From NCBI GenBank assembly GCA_963676865.2, contig CAXXSS010000001.1, positions 2,232,001 through 2,296,000 of the forward strand: a DNA stretch of 64,000 nt, given 5' to 3'. The DNA is from JAAYUD01 sp963676865 (GTDB taxonomy: Bacteria; Bacteroidota; Bacteroidia; Bacteroidales; Bacteroidaceae). Position numbers and translations under genes: made by a program. Of the stretch, positions 35,259-41,859 are shown in pieces. Numbering within the stretch: the first letter of the stretch is position 1; each line of letters starts with the position of its first letter. The notes under the pieces were generated by a model, which did no database searches, had not been told where the DNA came from, and saw only the letters and a list, made by a program, of their open reading frames with translations.

Positions 35259-35945
35259 ATGGAAAAACTCTCTATCAATGAATGGTCTGTTGACGATCGT
35301 CCCCGCGAAAAAATGATGGCACAAGGCAGCGCTGCTTTGAGCGATGCCGAATTGGTCGCCATTCTTATAGGTTCGGGCAATAATGAAGAAAATGCGGTAG
35401 AACTGTCAAGACGTATTTTAGGAACGTGCAACAATAACCTGAATACGTTGGCCAAATGGGATATCAATGATTTTTCTCGATTTAAAGGAATGGGACCGGC
35501 CAAGAGTGTAACCGTAATGGCGGCGCTCGAATTGGCTAGACGGCGCAACGATGCAGCTCCTAAAGAACGCGAACATATTACTTGTTCGCGTGATGTTTAC
35601 CAACTTTTTGCTCCTCTTCTTGCCGATTTGCCACACGAAGAGTTTTGGAGCCTGCTACTTACTCAGGCCGGAACTGTTATAGATAAAATTCGCATCAGTT
35701 CGGGAGGCATCGATGGAACGTATGCCGATGTAAGGCTAATCTTGCGTGATGCGATACTCAAACGTGCTACCCAAATTGCCGTAGTACACAATCATCCATC
35801 CGGCAATACACGTCCCAGCAATCAAGACGTTCATCTCACAAAGGCGATCCATAAGGCAGCCGAGGTGATGAATATTCGGATGTTCGATCATGTTATCGTT
35901 TGCGACGGCTCGTATTATAGTTTTGCCGACGAAGGGACACTATAA
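35259..35945 (+). CDS. radC: RadC-family JAB/MPN domain protein
   Basis: A 228-residue protein from ATG 35259. The N-terminal helix-hairpin-helix-like region (ELVAILIGSG, FKGMGPAKSVTVMAALELARR) precedes the JAB metalloprotease-like domain with the metal motif VVHNHPSGNTRPSNQDVHLT. RadC was once thought to act in DNA repair; its actual role is unsettled. Converges on the YhcH-family gene 31 bp away. Confidence 0.93.
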   Translation: MEKLSINEWSVDDRPREKMMAQGSAALSDAELVAILIGSGNNEENAVELSRRILGTCNNNLNTLAKWDINDFSRFKGMGPAKSVTVMAALELARRRNDAAPKEREHITCSRDVYQLFAPLLADLPHEEFWSLLLTQAGTVIDKIRISSGGIDGTYADVRLILRDAILKRATQIAVVHNHPSGNTRPSNQDVHLTKAIHKAAEVMNIRMFDHVIVCDGSYYSFADEGTL

Positions 35946-35976
35946 TAATGCGTAGCGGGTATTCGGCAGTTGAACG

Positions 35977-36429
35977 CTATAGTTTTACCTTGGCTACCAT
36001 TTTTCTTATTTTTCCTTCACCGATTATCGGCGCGTGAGCATCTTCGGGGTAAAAAATGACAAACTGCCCAGGGCGTATATCAAAGAAAGTCGTTGGTGCA
36101 TCGTTGTAGAGGGCATAATCCTCTTTTTCATTATATGAGGATACTACGCTTTCTCTCTTTAAGTCATCCGTGGCTTTCCATCCCATTGTTTCATATCCTT
36201 CCAATAAAATTTGTATATCAATATATTGGTGATGCAATTCAAGAACTTGATCCTCTCGCTTTTTGCATTCAGGATTGCTGTTGTTAATAAAAAGCTCGTC
36301 ACCTTTGATATCGATGCGTCCTAATGGAGCATGTAGCATGTCGTGCGACTTCACATAATCAAACAATTCTTTAAAAAGAGGATGGAGGCTCTCTATCCTG
36401 CTGCTATTTTCTATATTCGATACTATCAT
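35977..36429 (-). CDS. YhcH/YjgK/YiaL-family protein
   Basis: A 150-residue cupin-like protein of the family that also contains EbgC. Motifs: DQVLELHHQYIDIQILLEG with metal-binding His/Glu residues, and PGQFVIFYPEDAHAP near residues 120-134 with the second His set. Members occur in sugar and sialic-acid catabolic operons and may act on sugar anomers or hemiacetals, but the reaction here is unknown. It stands alone behind a consensus promoter. The full length matches the family. Confidence 0.88.
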   Translation of the reverse strand: MIVSNIENSSRIESLHPLFKELFDYVKSHDMLHAPLGRIDIKGDELFINNSNPECKKREDQVLELHHQYIDIQILLEGYETMGWKATDDLKRESVVSSYNEKEDYALYNDAPTTFFDIRPGQFVIFYPEDAHAPIIGEGKIRKMVAKVKL

Positions 36430-36450
36430 GTTTTCGTATTATATTTTCGG

Positions 36451-36482
36451 CAAAGCTAGGAATGTTTTTTAAGTTACACAAA
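36451..36482 (-). promoter_or_regulatory. Consensus promoter of the YhcH-family gene
   Basis: On the minus strand TTTG (36479-36482), 20 bp, TAGCTTTG (36451-36458). The -33 region and spacer (TTTGTGTAACTTAAAAAA) are strikingly like the rpmH promoter (TTTGTGTATCTTAAAAAA). It is 22 bp before the start codon. Confidence 0.8.
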
Positions 36483-36557
36483 TATTTCGGTTTCTCAATT
36501 TGAGTATCCTACCTCATAGTCGCCCTTTTTTGCCCGCAAACTGTCATCAGATATAAG

Positions 36558-36791
36558 GTACTTATCGAAAAGAGAGGAACATACTCGTTTGTGTGCAAAA
36601 TGTCCTACAGCTATCTGTAAGCCATCGTTTAGACTTGCTCTAAGTAGAGGTCCGCTGAAAATAAGGCATCCACAATATGCTCTTGGCCCGATTTTCAGAC
36701 CTTTTTCCGCTGGCGTTGTATGCGGCGCACCGTTAACCTGCTGTATGCCACCTTTATATGGTGTCATACGGAGGTGGCAAAGGTTATTATG
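36558..36791 (-). repeat. Dispersed 234-bp repeat, copy 1
   Basis: By hand alignment this block and 59636-59869 differ at about 41 of 234 positions (roughly 82% identity) without any gap, in the same orientation. A 50-base stretch is identical. On the minus strand both keep one open frame in the same phase, sharing NDGLQIAVGHFAHKRV, HTTPA and LCHLRMTPY. No start signal or known domain is seen. The element is either a non-coding interspersed repeat or a tiny repeated gene. It adjoins the IS3 element at 37011. Confidence 0.85.
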
Positions 36792-37044
36792 CATACCCTC
36801 TATACACACACTTTTATCGGCGAGTGGAAATGAGCAACGCATTGCGAACAATCCATTTTTCGGAGCGTTTTCAGGGGTGAACATCCTTACATATTCTGAT
36901 ACTTTTTTATCCTGAGAGCAGTAACAGCCCCTTGTAGGGCACTATTCCCGCAACTGTTTTACCGCTCAAATGTAAGCTCAATAAGAGCGAGACATAAAGT
37001 TGTTGTGACATGTACTGAATAAGTTGACACAAACTTATTCAAAA

Positions 37045-37413
37045 ATGAGAAATAATAAAAAGATTGACGATCAGATTCGTCTAGAGATTTTAAACTCTTA
37101 CCTTCATGGAAGCAAGGGTAAGTATACCCTTGAAAAAGAAAATGGTATATCCAGAGGTTCAATTCGGAATTGGCTTCGTATCTTTGGGCTTGAAGACAAA
37201 CCATTCCCATTAAATATGAAGGATAAAGCTGTAACAACCGGTACAGAGGATGTCTCTTCAGAAGAAGACATCACCTCTTTGAAAGTGCGCATTAAGGAAT
37301 TGGAATCTGAGCTGAAGCGTGCAGAGATGGCCCGTGACGTTTATGATTGCATGATTGACCTGGCTGAAGAGAAGTATCACATCAAGGTACGAAAAAACTC
37401 CGATGTCAAGTAG
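37045..37413 (+). CDS. IS3-family OrfA (helix-turn-helix protein)
   Basis: From ATG 37045, 122 residues: helix-turn-helix (EKENGISRGSIRNWLRIFGL) and then a leucine-zipper-like coiled coil (residues about 76-105, LKVRIKELESELKRAEMA). It binds the terminal repeats and, when fused to OrfB by frameshifting, forms the transposase. The slippery heptamer lies seven codons before its stop. Confidence 0.92.
   Translation: MRNNKKIDDQIRLEILNSYLHGSKGKYTLEKENGISRGSIRNWLRIFGLEDKPFPLNMKDKAVTTGTEDVSSEEDITSLKVRIKELESELKRAEMARDVYDCMIDLAEEKYHIKVRKNSDVK
37392..37398 (+). promoter_or_regulatory. Programmed -1 frameshift site of the IS3 element
   Basis: The heptamer A AAA AAC is in the orfA reading phase, the canonical X XXY YYZ slip site. 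A -1 shift leads into an open frame (Leu-Arg-Cys-Gln-Val-Val-Gly-Cys) that runs directly into orfB, giving an OrfAB fusion from 37045 to 38375. Confidence 0.85.
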
Positions 37414-37445
37414 TAGGTTGCTTGTCACAAAAGGCGGGTAAAGGT

Positions 37446-38375
37446 ATGAGTTATACCATATCCGCCCTTTGCGGACTGCTTGACATTTCCCGACAAGGGT
37501 ACTACAAGCACAAAGAAACAAATGCCGAACAAGATGTACTTATAAGCAGCATCACGTATTACTGTCAATTTCTGCGTCAGGAGCTTCCCCGAAGCGGTTG
37601 CCGCGAGCTTTACAGTCTGTGTAAGTCTCGGTTCGGAGAAAAGTTCACGATAGGACGCGACCAATTTATCGATGTCCTTCGGGCCAACGGGATGATGCTG
37701 CGCCGCAGACGTTACAGACCTCGTACGACCAACTCCGATCATCCATATCGGATCTATCCGGATTTGCTTAACACATCTCCTAAATACGTGGCCTGTGGTG
37801 TTTGCCGCATGATGGTGGGTGACATCACTTATATATCCACGAAAGAAGGATTTGCCTATCTTTCGCTGCTGACGGATGTCTTCAGCCGCATCATTGTGGG
37901 ATATGCCCTCTTTCGGACTCTTGAAGCGGAAGGACCGGCAAAAGCGTTGATGATGGCGTGCAGATTTTATAAAGGTCAGGGATTCAACCTTTCAGGTCTT
38001 ATCCACCATTCCGACCGAGGTGTGCAGTATGCATCAAAAGGTTATGTGTCACAGCTCAAAGAAAGAGGAATCGCTATCAGTATGACGCAAACGGGCGACC
38101 CCTTGCACAATGCACTGGCCGAGAGGATGAACAATACCGTTAAGAACGGATGGCTCTTCGATTATGAGAATAAAACATTTGATGAAGCCTTGGAAGGTGT
38201 CGCCAGATCCATATATCTCTACAATTGGGCACGACCGCACCAAGCTCTGGCAATGAAAACACCGATGCAAATGCTCCCGGGAGAACATCCAAACCCACTT
38301 TGTTCAGCTGATGCTTTAAAGCATCAGCTGAACAAAACAAACTATAAAGAACAAACAATACTTGTTTGTCAATAA
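37446..38375 (+). CDS. IS3-family OrfB (DDE transposase catalytic part)
   Basis: The ATG at 37446 gives 309 residues; a TTG at 37422 and the frameshift fusion are the other ways in. The N-terminal HTH_21-like region (YRIYPDLLNTSP precedes the catalytic core) is followed by the DDE integrase core: first Asp in MMVGDITYISTKEGF, second Asp in IHHSDRGVQYAS and Glu in DPLHNALAERMNNTVKNGW, with the usual IS3 D-D(35)E appearance and WARPHQALAMKTP at the end. All three residues are present and no stop interrupts it, so the element may still be active. Confidence 0.95.
   Translation: MSYTISALCGLLDISRQGYYKHKETNAEQDVLISSITYYCQFLRQELPRSGCRELYSLCKSRFGEKFTIGRDQFIDVLRANGMMLRRRRYRPRTTNSDHPYRIYPDLLNTSPKYVACGVCRMMVGDITYISTKEGFAYLSLLTDVFSRIIVGYALFRTLEAEGPAKALMMACRFYKGQGFNLSGLIHHSDRGVQYASKGYVSQLKERGIAISMTQTGDPLHNALAERMNNTVKNGWLFDYENKTFDEALEGVARSIYLYNWARPHQALAMKTPMQMLPGEHPNPLCSADALKHQLNKTNYKEQTILVCQ
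38299..38336. repeat. Perfect 38-bp palindrome within orfB
   Basis: Two 19-bp arms meet with no spacer: left arm TTTGTTCAGCTGATGCTTT, right arm its exact complement. It encodes the last quarter of the OrfB C-terminus around SADALKHQL and is 36 bp before the stop. A smaller inverted repeat, ACAAACAA-TAC-TTGTTTGT, follows at about 38351. It could fold in mRNA as a terminator or block readthrough from outside. Confidence 0.9.
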
Positions 38376-38397
38376 AAATAGGATTAACTTTGCAGAG

Positions 38398-38451
38398 TTG
38401 ACAACTACTTTAGGTATACATGATTGTAATTGTCAACTCCCTTAGGTTTAC
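38398..38451. repeat. Subterminal direct repeat at the IS right end
   Basis: Two 22-bp copies at 38398-38419 and 38430-38451, 18 of 22 bases alike, both with a TTGaCAACT..CTTAGGT core. They lie just inside the right terminal repeat and may be extra transposase-binding sites. Confidence 0.6.
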
Positions 38452-38522
38452 TAGTGTTTAACTGTCAACCAAATTCAGTACACCACATTGTGCGCAAATC
38501 GTTGATAGACAGCGAGAAATTC

Positions 38523-38596
38523 ATAAGGACGAAAATAAATGTTTGTAAGTATAAACTTTTATTTTCGTCAAGACGAATTTTTATGTTCGTCCTTAT
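38523..38596. repeat. Nested inverted repeats with competing arms
   Basis: GACGAAAATAAA (38528-38539) pairs with TTTATTTTCGTC (38558-38569). The overlapping ATAAGGACGAA (38523-38533) pairs instead with TTCGTCCTTAT (38586-38596). Both pairings are perfect and exclude each other. No gene is directly attached; the nearest are OrfB upstream and the broken XRE gene 640 bp downstream. Confidence 0.6.
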
Positions 38597-39236
38597 TATT
38601 TTTCGAAAACGCAGCTTCATCTTGTGCACCAATAAGTGCTACTTCGGTATGGTTAAAATAGTATCAGTATTGCTCTCAAGATTCACATGGAAAAGCATTC
38701 TGAAAAACGATTTGAAGATAACCCGCTGTAATTTATCGAAATCTTGGGTCAATGGGGTATGCATAAAAGGGAATATCCGAGTTGTTGACAACAACAGGAG
38801 TTCTCTCGGAAAGCTGTAAAAATTCGATTATTATGGCAAATTAATGTCTTAATCTTTCTAAAACTGCGTATGGACCTAAAACTGTTGACGTCTATACGTT
38901 TTCTGGAAAACTTAAGGACGTCACCGAAAAAACTAACATACGACAATTTTAGCTGACGCTTGCACAGAGTCAAACCATGACTGAAAATGATTAATAGAGA
39001 GGTAAAATGAATAGACTTTTGATCTTTTCAAAAGGAATATTATCTTTTTGTATCTTTCTACTTTAAATCTTTTTCTTTTTACTCGTTTTTATTTGTGAAT
39101 AATTGTCTATCTTTGTTCAAATTCAGACAATCCAAAGAATCAAAAGCTCGGCAAACGAAAGTCTAGTTGTCGCATACTTCCACTCGTACTGATTGTAACA
39201 GGTTTTGTCCGAAATGGGATGTTTAAACAACAGATT
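38597..39236. other. Gene-poor stretch
   Basis: I see no supported gene on either strand; the open frames are short and unlike any family. A TATCTTTG (39108-39115) matches a -7 element, but the only TTTG upstream is 12 bp away, too close. It may be the relic promoter of the XRE pseudogene at 39237. Confidence 0.5.
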
Positions 39237-39457
39237 ATGTTATTTTTGAATAAAATCCGACAGCTGAGAGAAGAACGGAAGCTAAGCAAGGTTATTTAGT
39301 TGCGATATTAAATATTGGTAGGCTCCTGTTTAGTCGGTTTTAACATGGTGAATACCTAGCTAAACGTTTTCAAGTGATTGTTAAAGCTTTTAATTATGTG
39401 CGCGAAGAATAATTATTCCTAATAGGATGGGGTAAATATCTTGATAAAAGGAAGTAA
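39237..39457 (+). pseudogene. Broken XRE-type helix-turn-helix regulator
   Basis: The frame opens MLFLNKIRQLREERKLSK and then hits a stop at 39297-39299. Shifting phase continues KQGYLVAILNIG, then a stop, HGEYLAKRFQVIVKAFNYVREE, another stop, LFLIGW. This order matches small XRE regulators found beside Bacteroides methylases and RM systems (NKIRQLRE, VAALLNI, ERGERRAKREQV, LLFLWLAD). At least one frameshift near 39285-39299 and two in-frame stops make it non-functional. No methylase or nuclease gene remains here. Confidence 0.6.
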
Positions 39458-39468
39458 ATAATATCTGT

Positions 39469-39963
39469 ATGGCTAAGCTGTGGGGGAAACAAGGTATTCC
39501 GCATAAAGGTTGGACCTTAGAATGTGTGTACGATGTTCGGGAAGATGGTCAGTCGGAAGACGAAACCTCTTATGAGACTTGTATGATGTGCGGTCATGAG
39601 AGAATTCGTTATGTGCATGTCGTTTCACACCCTGATTATGGAGAAAAATTATTGGTGGGTTGTCAATGTGCGGAAAAACTGGCAGACGATTATATAAACC
39701 CTCTGCGTAGGGAAAAAGAACTAAGAAAGAAAACCAGTCGGCGAATTAGCTTTCTAAAACGGACTTGGAAAATCAGTGCAAAAGGGAATGAATATCTCAA
39801 GATTGGTAACCACTATATTTTAATCTACAAAGATCGCAATACACATAAATTCACTGTCAAAATAGATGATAAGTGGGGGAAAAAGCTCTTTGACGCCATA
39901 GAACAGGCTAAAGTAGCAGCTTTCAAAGGTGTCGAATATTATAAAGATAAAGGAGAGTGGTAG
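39469..39963 (+). CDS. Cysteine-rich protein of unknown function
   Basis: A 164-residue protein I do not recognise. Cysteines at 38 and 41 (CMMC) and at 65 and 67 (CQC), with His43, His50 and His54 in between, look like a zinc-binding module in the N-terminal half; Cys19 is a further candidate. The C-terminal half is basic and rich in beta structure (YLKIGNHYILIYKDRNTHKFTVKI), followed by a helix, and could bind nucleic acid. No signal peptide, so it is cytoplasmic. It stands 11 bp after the relic XRE gene in an accessory patch and has a normal start and stop. I infer a mobile-element or defence origin only from location. Confidence 0.7.
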   Translation: MAKLWGKQGIPHKGWTLECVYDVREDGQSEDETSYETCMMCGHERIRYVHVVSHPDYGEKLLVGCQCAEKLADDYINPLRREKELRKKTSRRISFLKRTWKISAKGNEYLKIGNHYILIYKDRNTHKFTVKIDDKWGKKLFDAIEQAKVAAFKGVEYYKDKGEW

Positions 39964-40084
39964 ATATTTGTAACTACTCAGATTCCATTCTGCGGCATGC
40001 AATGAATTCTGAGTAGTTACCTGTGCAATAATAAGATTCCTAATAATTCTAAATTACTGGATAGCTAAGAGAATGTTATCTTTT

Positions 40085-41641
40085 CTACCAATAGGGGTGG
40101 ACCTTATGAAGTAAATGAAGAGGAATATTGGGGCTCTTTATTTCTAATGGGTTGGCTGTAAATTTCGGTAACGTGTAAGGAGCTGTTACTGCTGTATTGC
40201 CTGCAGCACCCGATTCCATCACGCGGAAATCGATTAATGGCTGTATGCCAGTCAAAGGTATTCTCATTACACCATCTTGGGTGTTTTCGTATCCTTTTGT
40301 ACTATCGTCGTATGGCAATACTCCCCATGGGTTGCGCATGCAAAAGAGTTCTGTCTTTTCGTTGTAGGGTAGTAAGATGGAATAGGCATGTGAAGTTACT
40401 GTTTTTACATTGCCAATGGCTACTGCTTGATTGAATCCGCCTACAATCATCTTGCCTTTTGACATGGCCCATTTCACGACTCGTTTCATCTGCTCGGCAT
40501 TGAGTGCGCTAGGGGAGAATGAAAAGCTAGCGCCGTTTCCTGTGAATAATGCCATCACTTTTTCTGTGGCTATACCATTCAAGGAGTTGTCGATTTGATA
40601 AATAACTTGGTATTTCAATAGGGCTTTTTCCAATACGGAGGCCCAATCGGCTATTTCGTATTTGCCAGAACAAGATTGAATGGTGTTGTTCGTATTTGCC
40701 AGGAAGGTTGATGATACTGTTACTGTGATTATTTTCCCTTGCGGATCGTACATGTTTACACTGAAAGAGCCGTTGCTGTTTTGACGGATGATGGATTGCA
40801 GGAAATTAGGATGTGTATAAGCCAACTCTGCAAAAACGGCACAAGCACAACAATCTCCTATGCCGTGTTGATTGACATCTGCTGGCGTTGGGGTGCCGTA
40901 TGGATATAAGGAGACCTTGAAACTTTGGAGATGGAAGTCCGACATGTCTGAAGGGATGTCGGGTTCGTTAGCCGGATTTGCAAGCCATTCTTTGTCGCTG
41001 GATGTCGTAATGTGTTTGCCAGCGTAATATATACCCATCGGGGTGTCATTGGAAGCTGTAAAGCCTGTGGCAAGAGACATTAAGTCGTCAATATTTAGGT
41101 TTTCAATGTCTTCGCCATATCCCATCCACCACTCGGCTATACTGGTGTTAGAATCGCCATTGTTTTCTGTAAATTGCAGTTTATAGTAAATGTAACCGAC
41201 TTCGTTCTGGAATTTGCAATCTTTGTAATCTGAACGATTTTTAAATTGAATGGAGGTTTCCTCGTCCAATATATCCCAATGAATGCTATCTTCAGATGCA
41301 CACAGAGTCCATGATTTGGGATCGGCTGTGTTTTGGTCTGTAGATGCCATTATACGATAATGATTGATGGTCGTTTTTGAGGAGGCTTTCCAAATAATCC
41401 AAAACTTGTTGTGGGTTGTAGAAAAGCTCGTCTCTTTCTTATTATCAATCATATTTAGGAGGTTGGCTTCGTCCGATTTGTATTCGGAGTAGATAACGCC
41501 TTTGCATGGCAAATTTGTATTGCTCGAACTTACTTTCGCATAAGAACTTAATGGAATATCATCATTGTCACTGGAACAGCTCGTGATGAACGTAGTCGCG
41601 AAAATGAGGAGGAAAATCGAAAGGAGGAAATCTTTTTTCAT
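40085..41641 (-). CDS. Calpain-like (C2-type) cysteine protease lipoprotein
   Basis: A 518-residue predicted surface lipoprotein: signal peptide with lipobox ITSC (Cys22). Residues about 30-180 resemble an F5/8 type C (discoidin) domain (NLLNMIDNKKETSF, HYRIMASTD, IYYKLQFTE). The C-terminal half has a papain-fold active site of calpain type: Gln258 and Cys264 in NQHGIGDCCACAVF, His418 in TSHAYSILLPY and Asn437 in FCMRNPWG. Spacing and the RNPWG motif fit family C2, as in the Tpr protease of Porphyromonas gingivalis. It reads away from a SusCD locus and may cut glycoproteins or process locus proteins; this is inference. A large hairpin precedes it. Confidence 0.75.
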   Translation of the reverse strand: MKKDFLLSIFLLIFATTFITSCSSDNDDIPLSSYAKVSSSNTNLPCKGVIYSEYKSDEANLLNMIDNKKETSFSTTHNKFWIIWKASSKTTINHYRIMASTDQNTADPKSWTLCASEDSIHWDILDEETSIQFKNRSDYKDCKFQNEVGYIYYKLQFTENNGDSNTSIAEWWMGYGEDIENLNIDDLMSLATGFTASNDTPMGIYYAGKHITTSSDKEWLANPANEPDIPSDMSDFHLQSFKVSLYPYGTPTPADVNQHGIGDCCACAVFAELAYTHPNFLQSIIRQNSNGSFSVNMYDPQGKIITVTVSSTFLANTNNTIQSCSGKYEIADWASVLEKALLKYQVIYQIDNSLNGIATEKVMALFTGNGASFSFSPSALNAEQMKRVVKWAMSKGKMIVGGFNQAVAIGNVKTVTSHAYSILLPYNEKTELFCMRNPWGVLPYDDSTKGYENTQDGVMRIPLTGIQPLIDFRVMESGAAGNTAVTAPYTLPKFTANPLEIKSPNIPLHLLHKVHPYW

Positions 41642-41675
41642 ATTAACGAATTTATGATCTTGTTTGGGTAAATAT

Positions 41676-41724
41676 ATTCCGACAAACAGTATGCCGATTC
41701 GAATCGTATACTGTTTGTCGGAAT
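41676..41724. repeat. 49-bp near-perfect palindrome before the calpain gene
   Basis: ATTCCGACAAACAGTAT (41676-41692) pairs exactly with ATACTGTTTGTCGGAAT (41708-41724), and the 15-base loop contains the 12-bp palindrome CGATTCGAATCG. The structure begins 35 bp upstream of the calpain-gene start and lies downstream of the LamG gene. There is no T-run, so an mRNA leader hairpin or a protein-binding site is more likely than a terminator. Confidence 0.8.
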
Positions 41725-41859
41725 GTCTTAACTTCTAAAACTTGCTTTTATTAAAAATACCATTATCAATTTCTTTGAGACGGTTTCATATAAGTGGAAT
41801 AAGTAAAAGCAAATATAGACAAAATAGAATCTTATTGTTCATCGTTTTAGAATTAAAAT

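Larger units (their letters stand above)
37011..38482 (+). mobile_element. Complete IS3-family insertion sequence
   Basis: A 1472-bp element. Left end TGTACTGAATAAGTTGACA (37011-37029) and the complement of the right end, TGTACTGAATTTGGTTGACA (38463-38482), form terminal inverted repeats identical over the first 10 bases, then matching with a one-base shift. Inside are orfA, a -1 frameshift site and orfB. No clear 3-4-bp target duplication is seen (GACA on the left, CCAC on the right), so the insertion is old or one end has been rearranged. It sits in a gene-poor patch between a dispersed repeat and a decayed regulator gene. Confidence 0.9.

Noticed and set aside
36495..36884. 129-residue protein gene on the minus strand
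   Set aside because: Most of the frame lies in the dispersed repeat; the outer parts differ from copy 2 and there is no ribosome-binding site or known domain. Kept only as a repeat.
37007..38486. Target-site duplication of the IS3 element
   Set aside because: Flanks GACA (left) and CCAC (right) do not match, and shifting the ends by one or two bases does not help.
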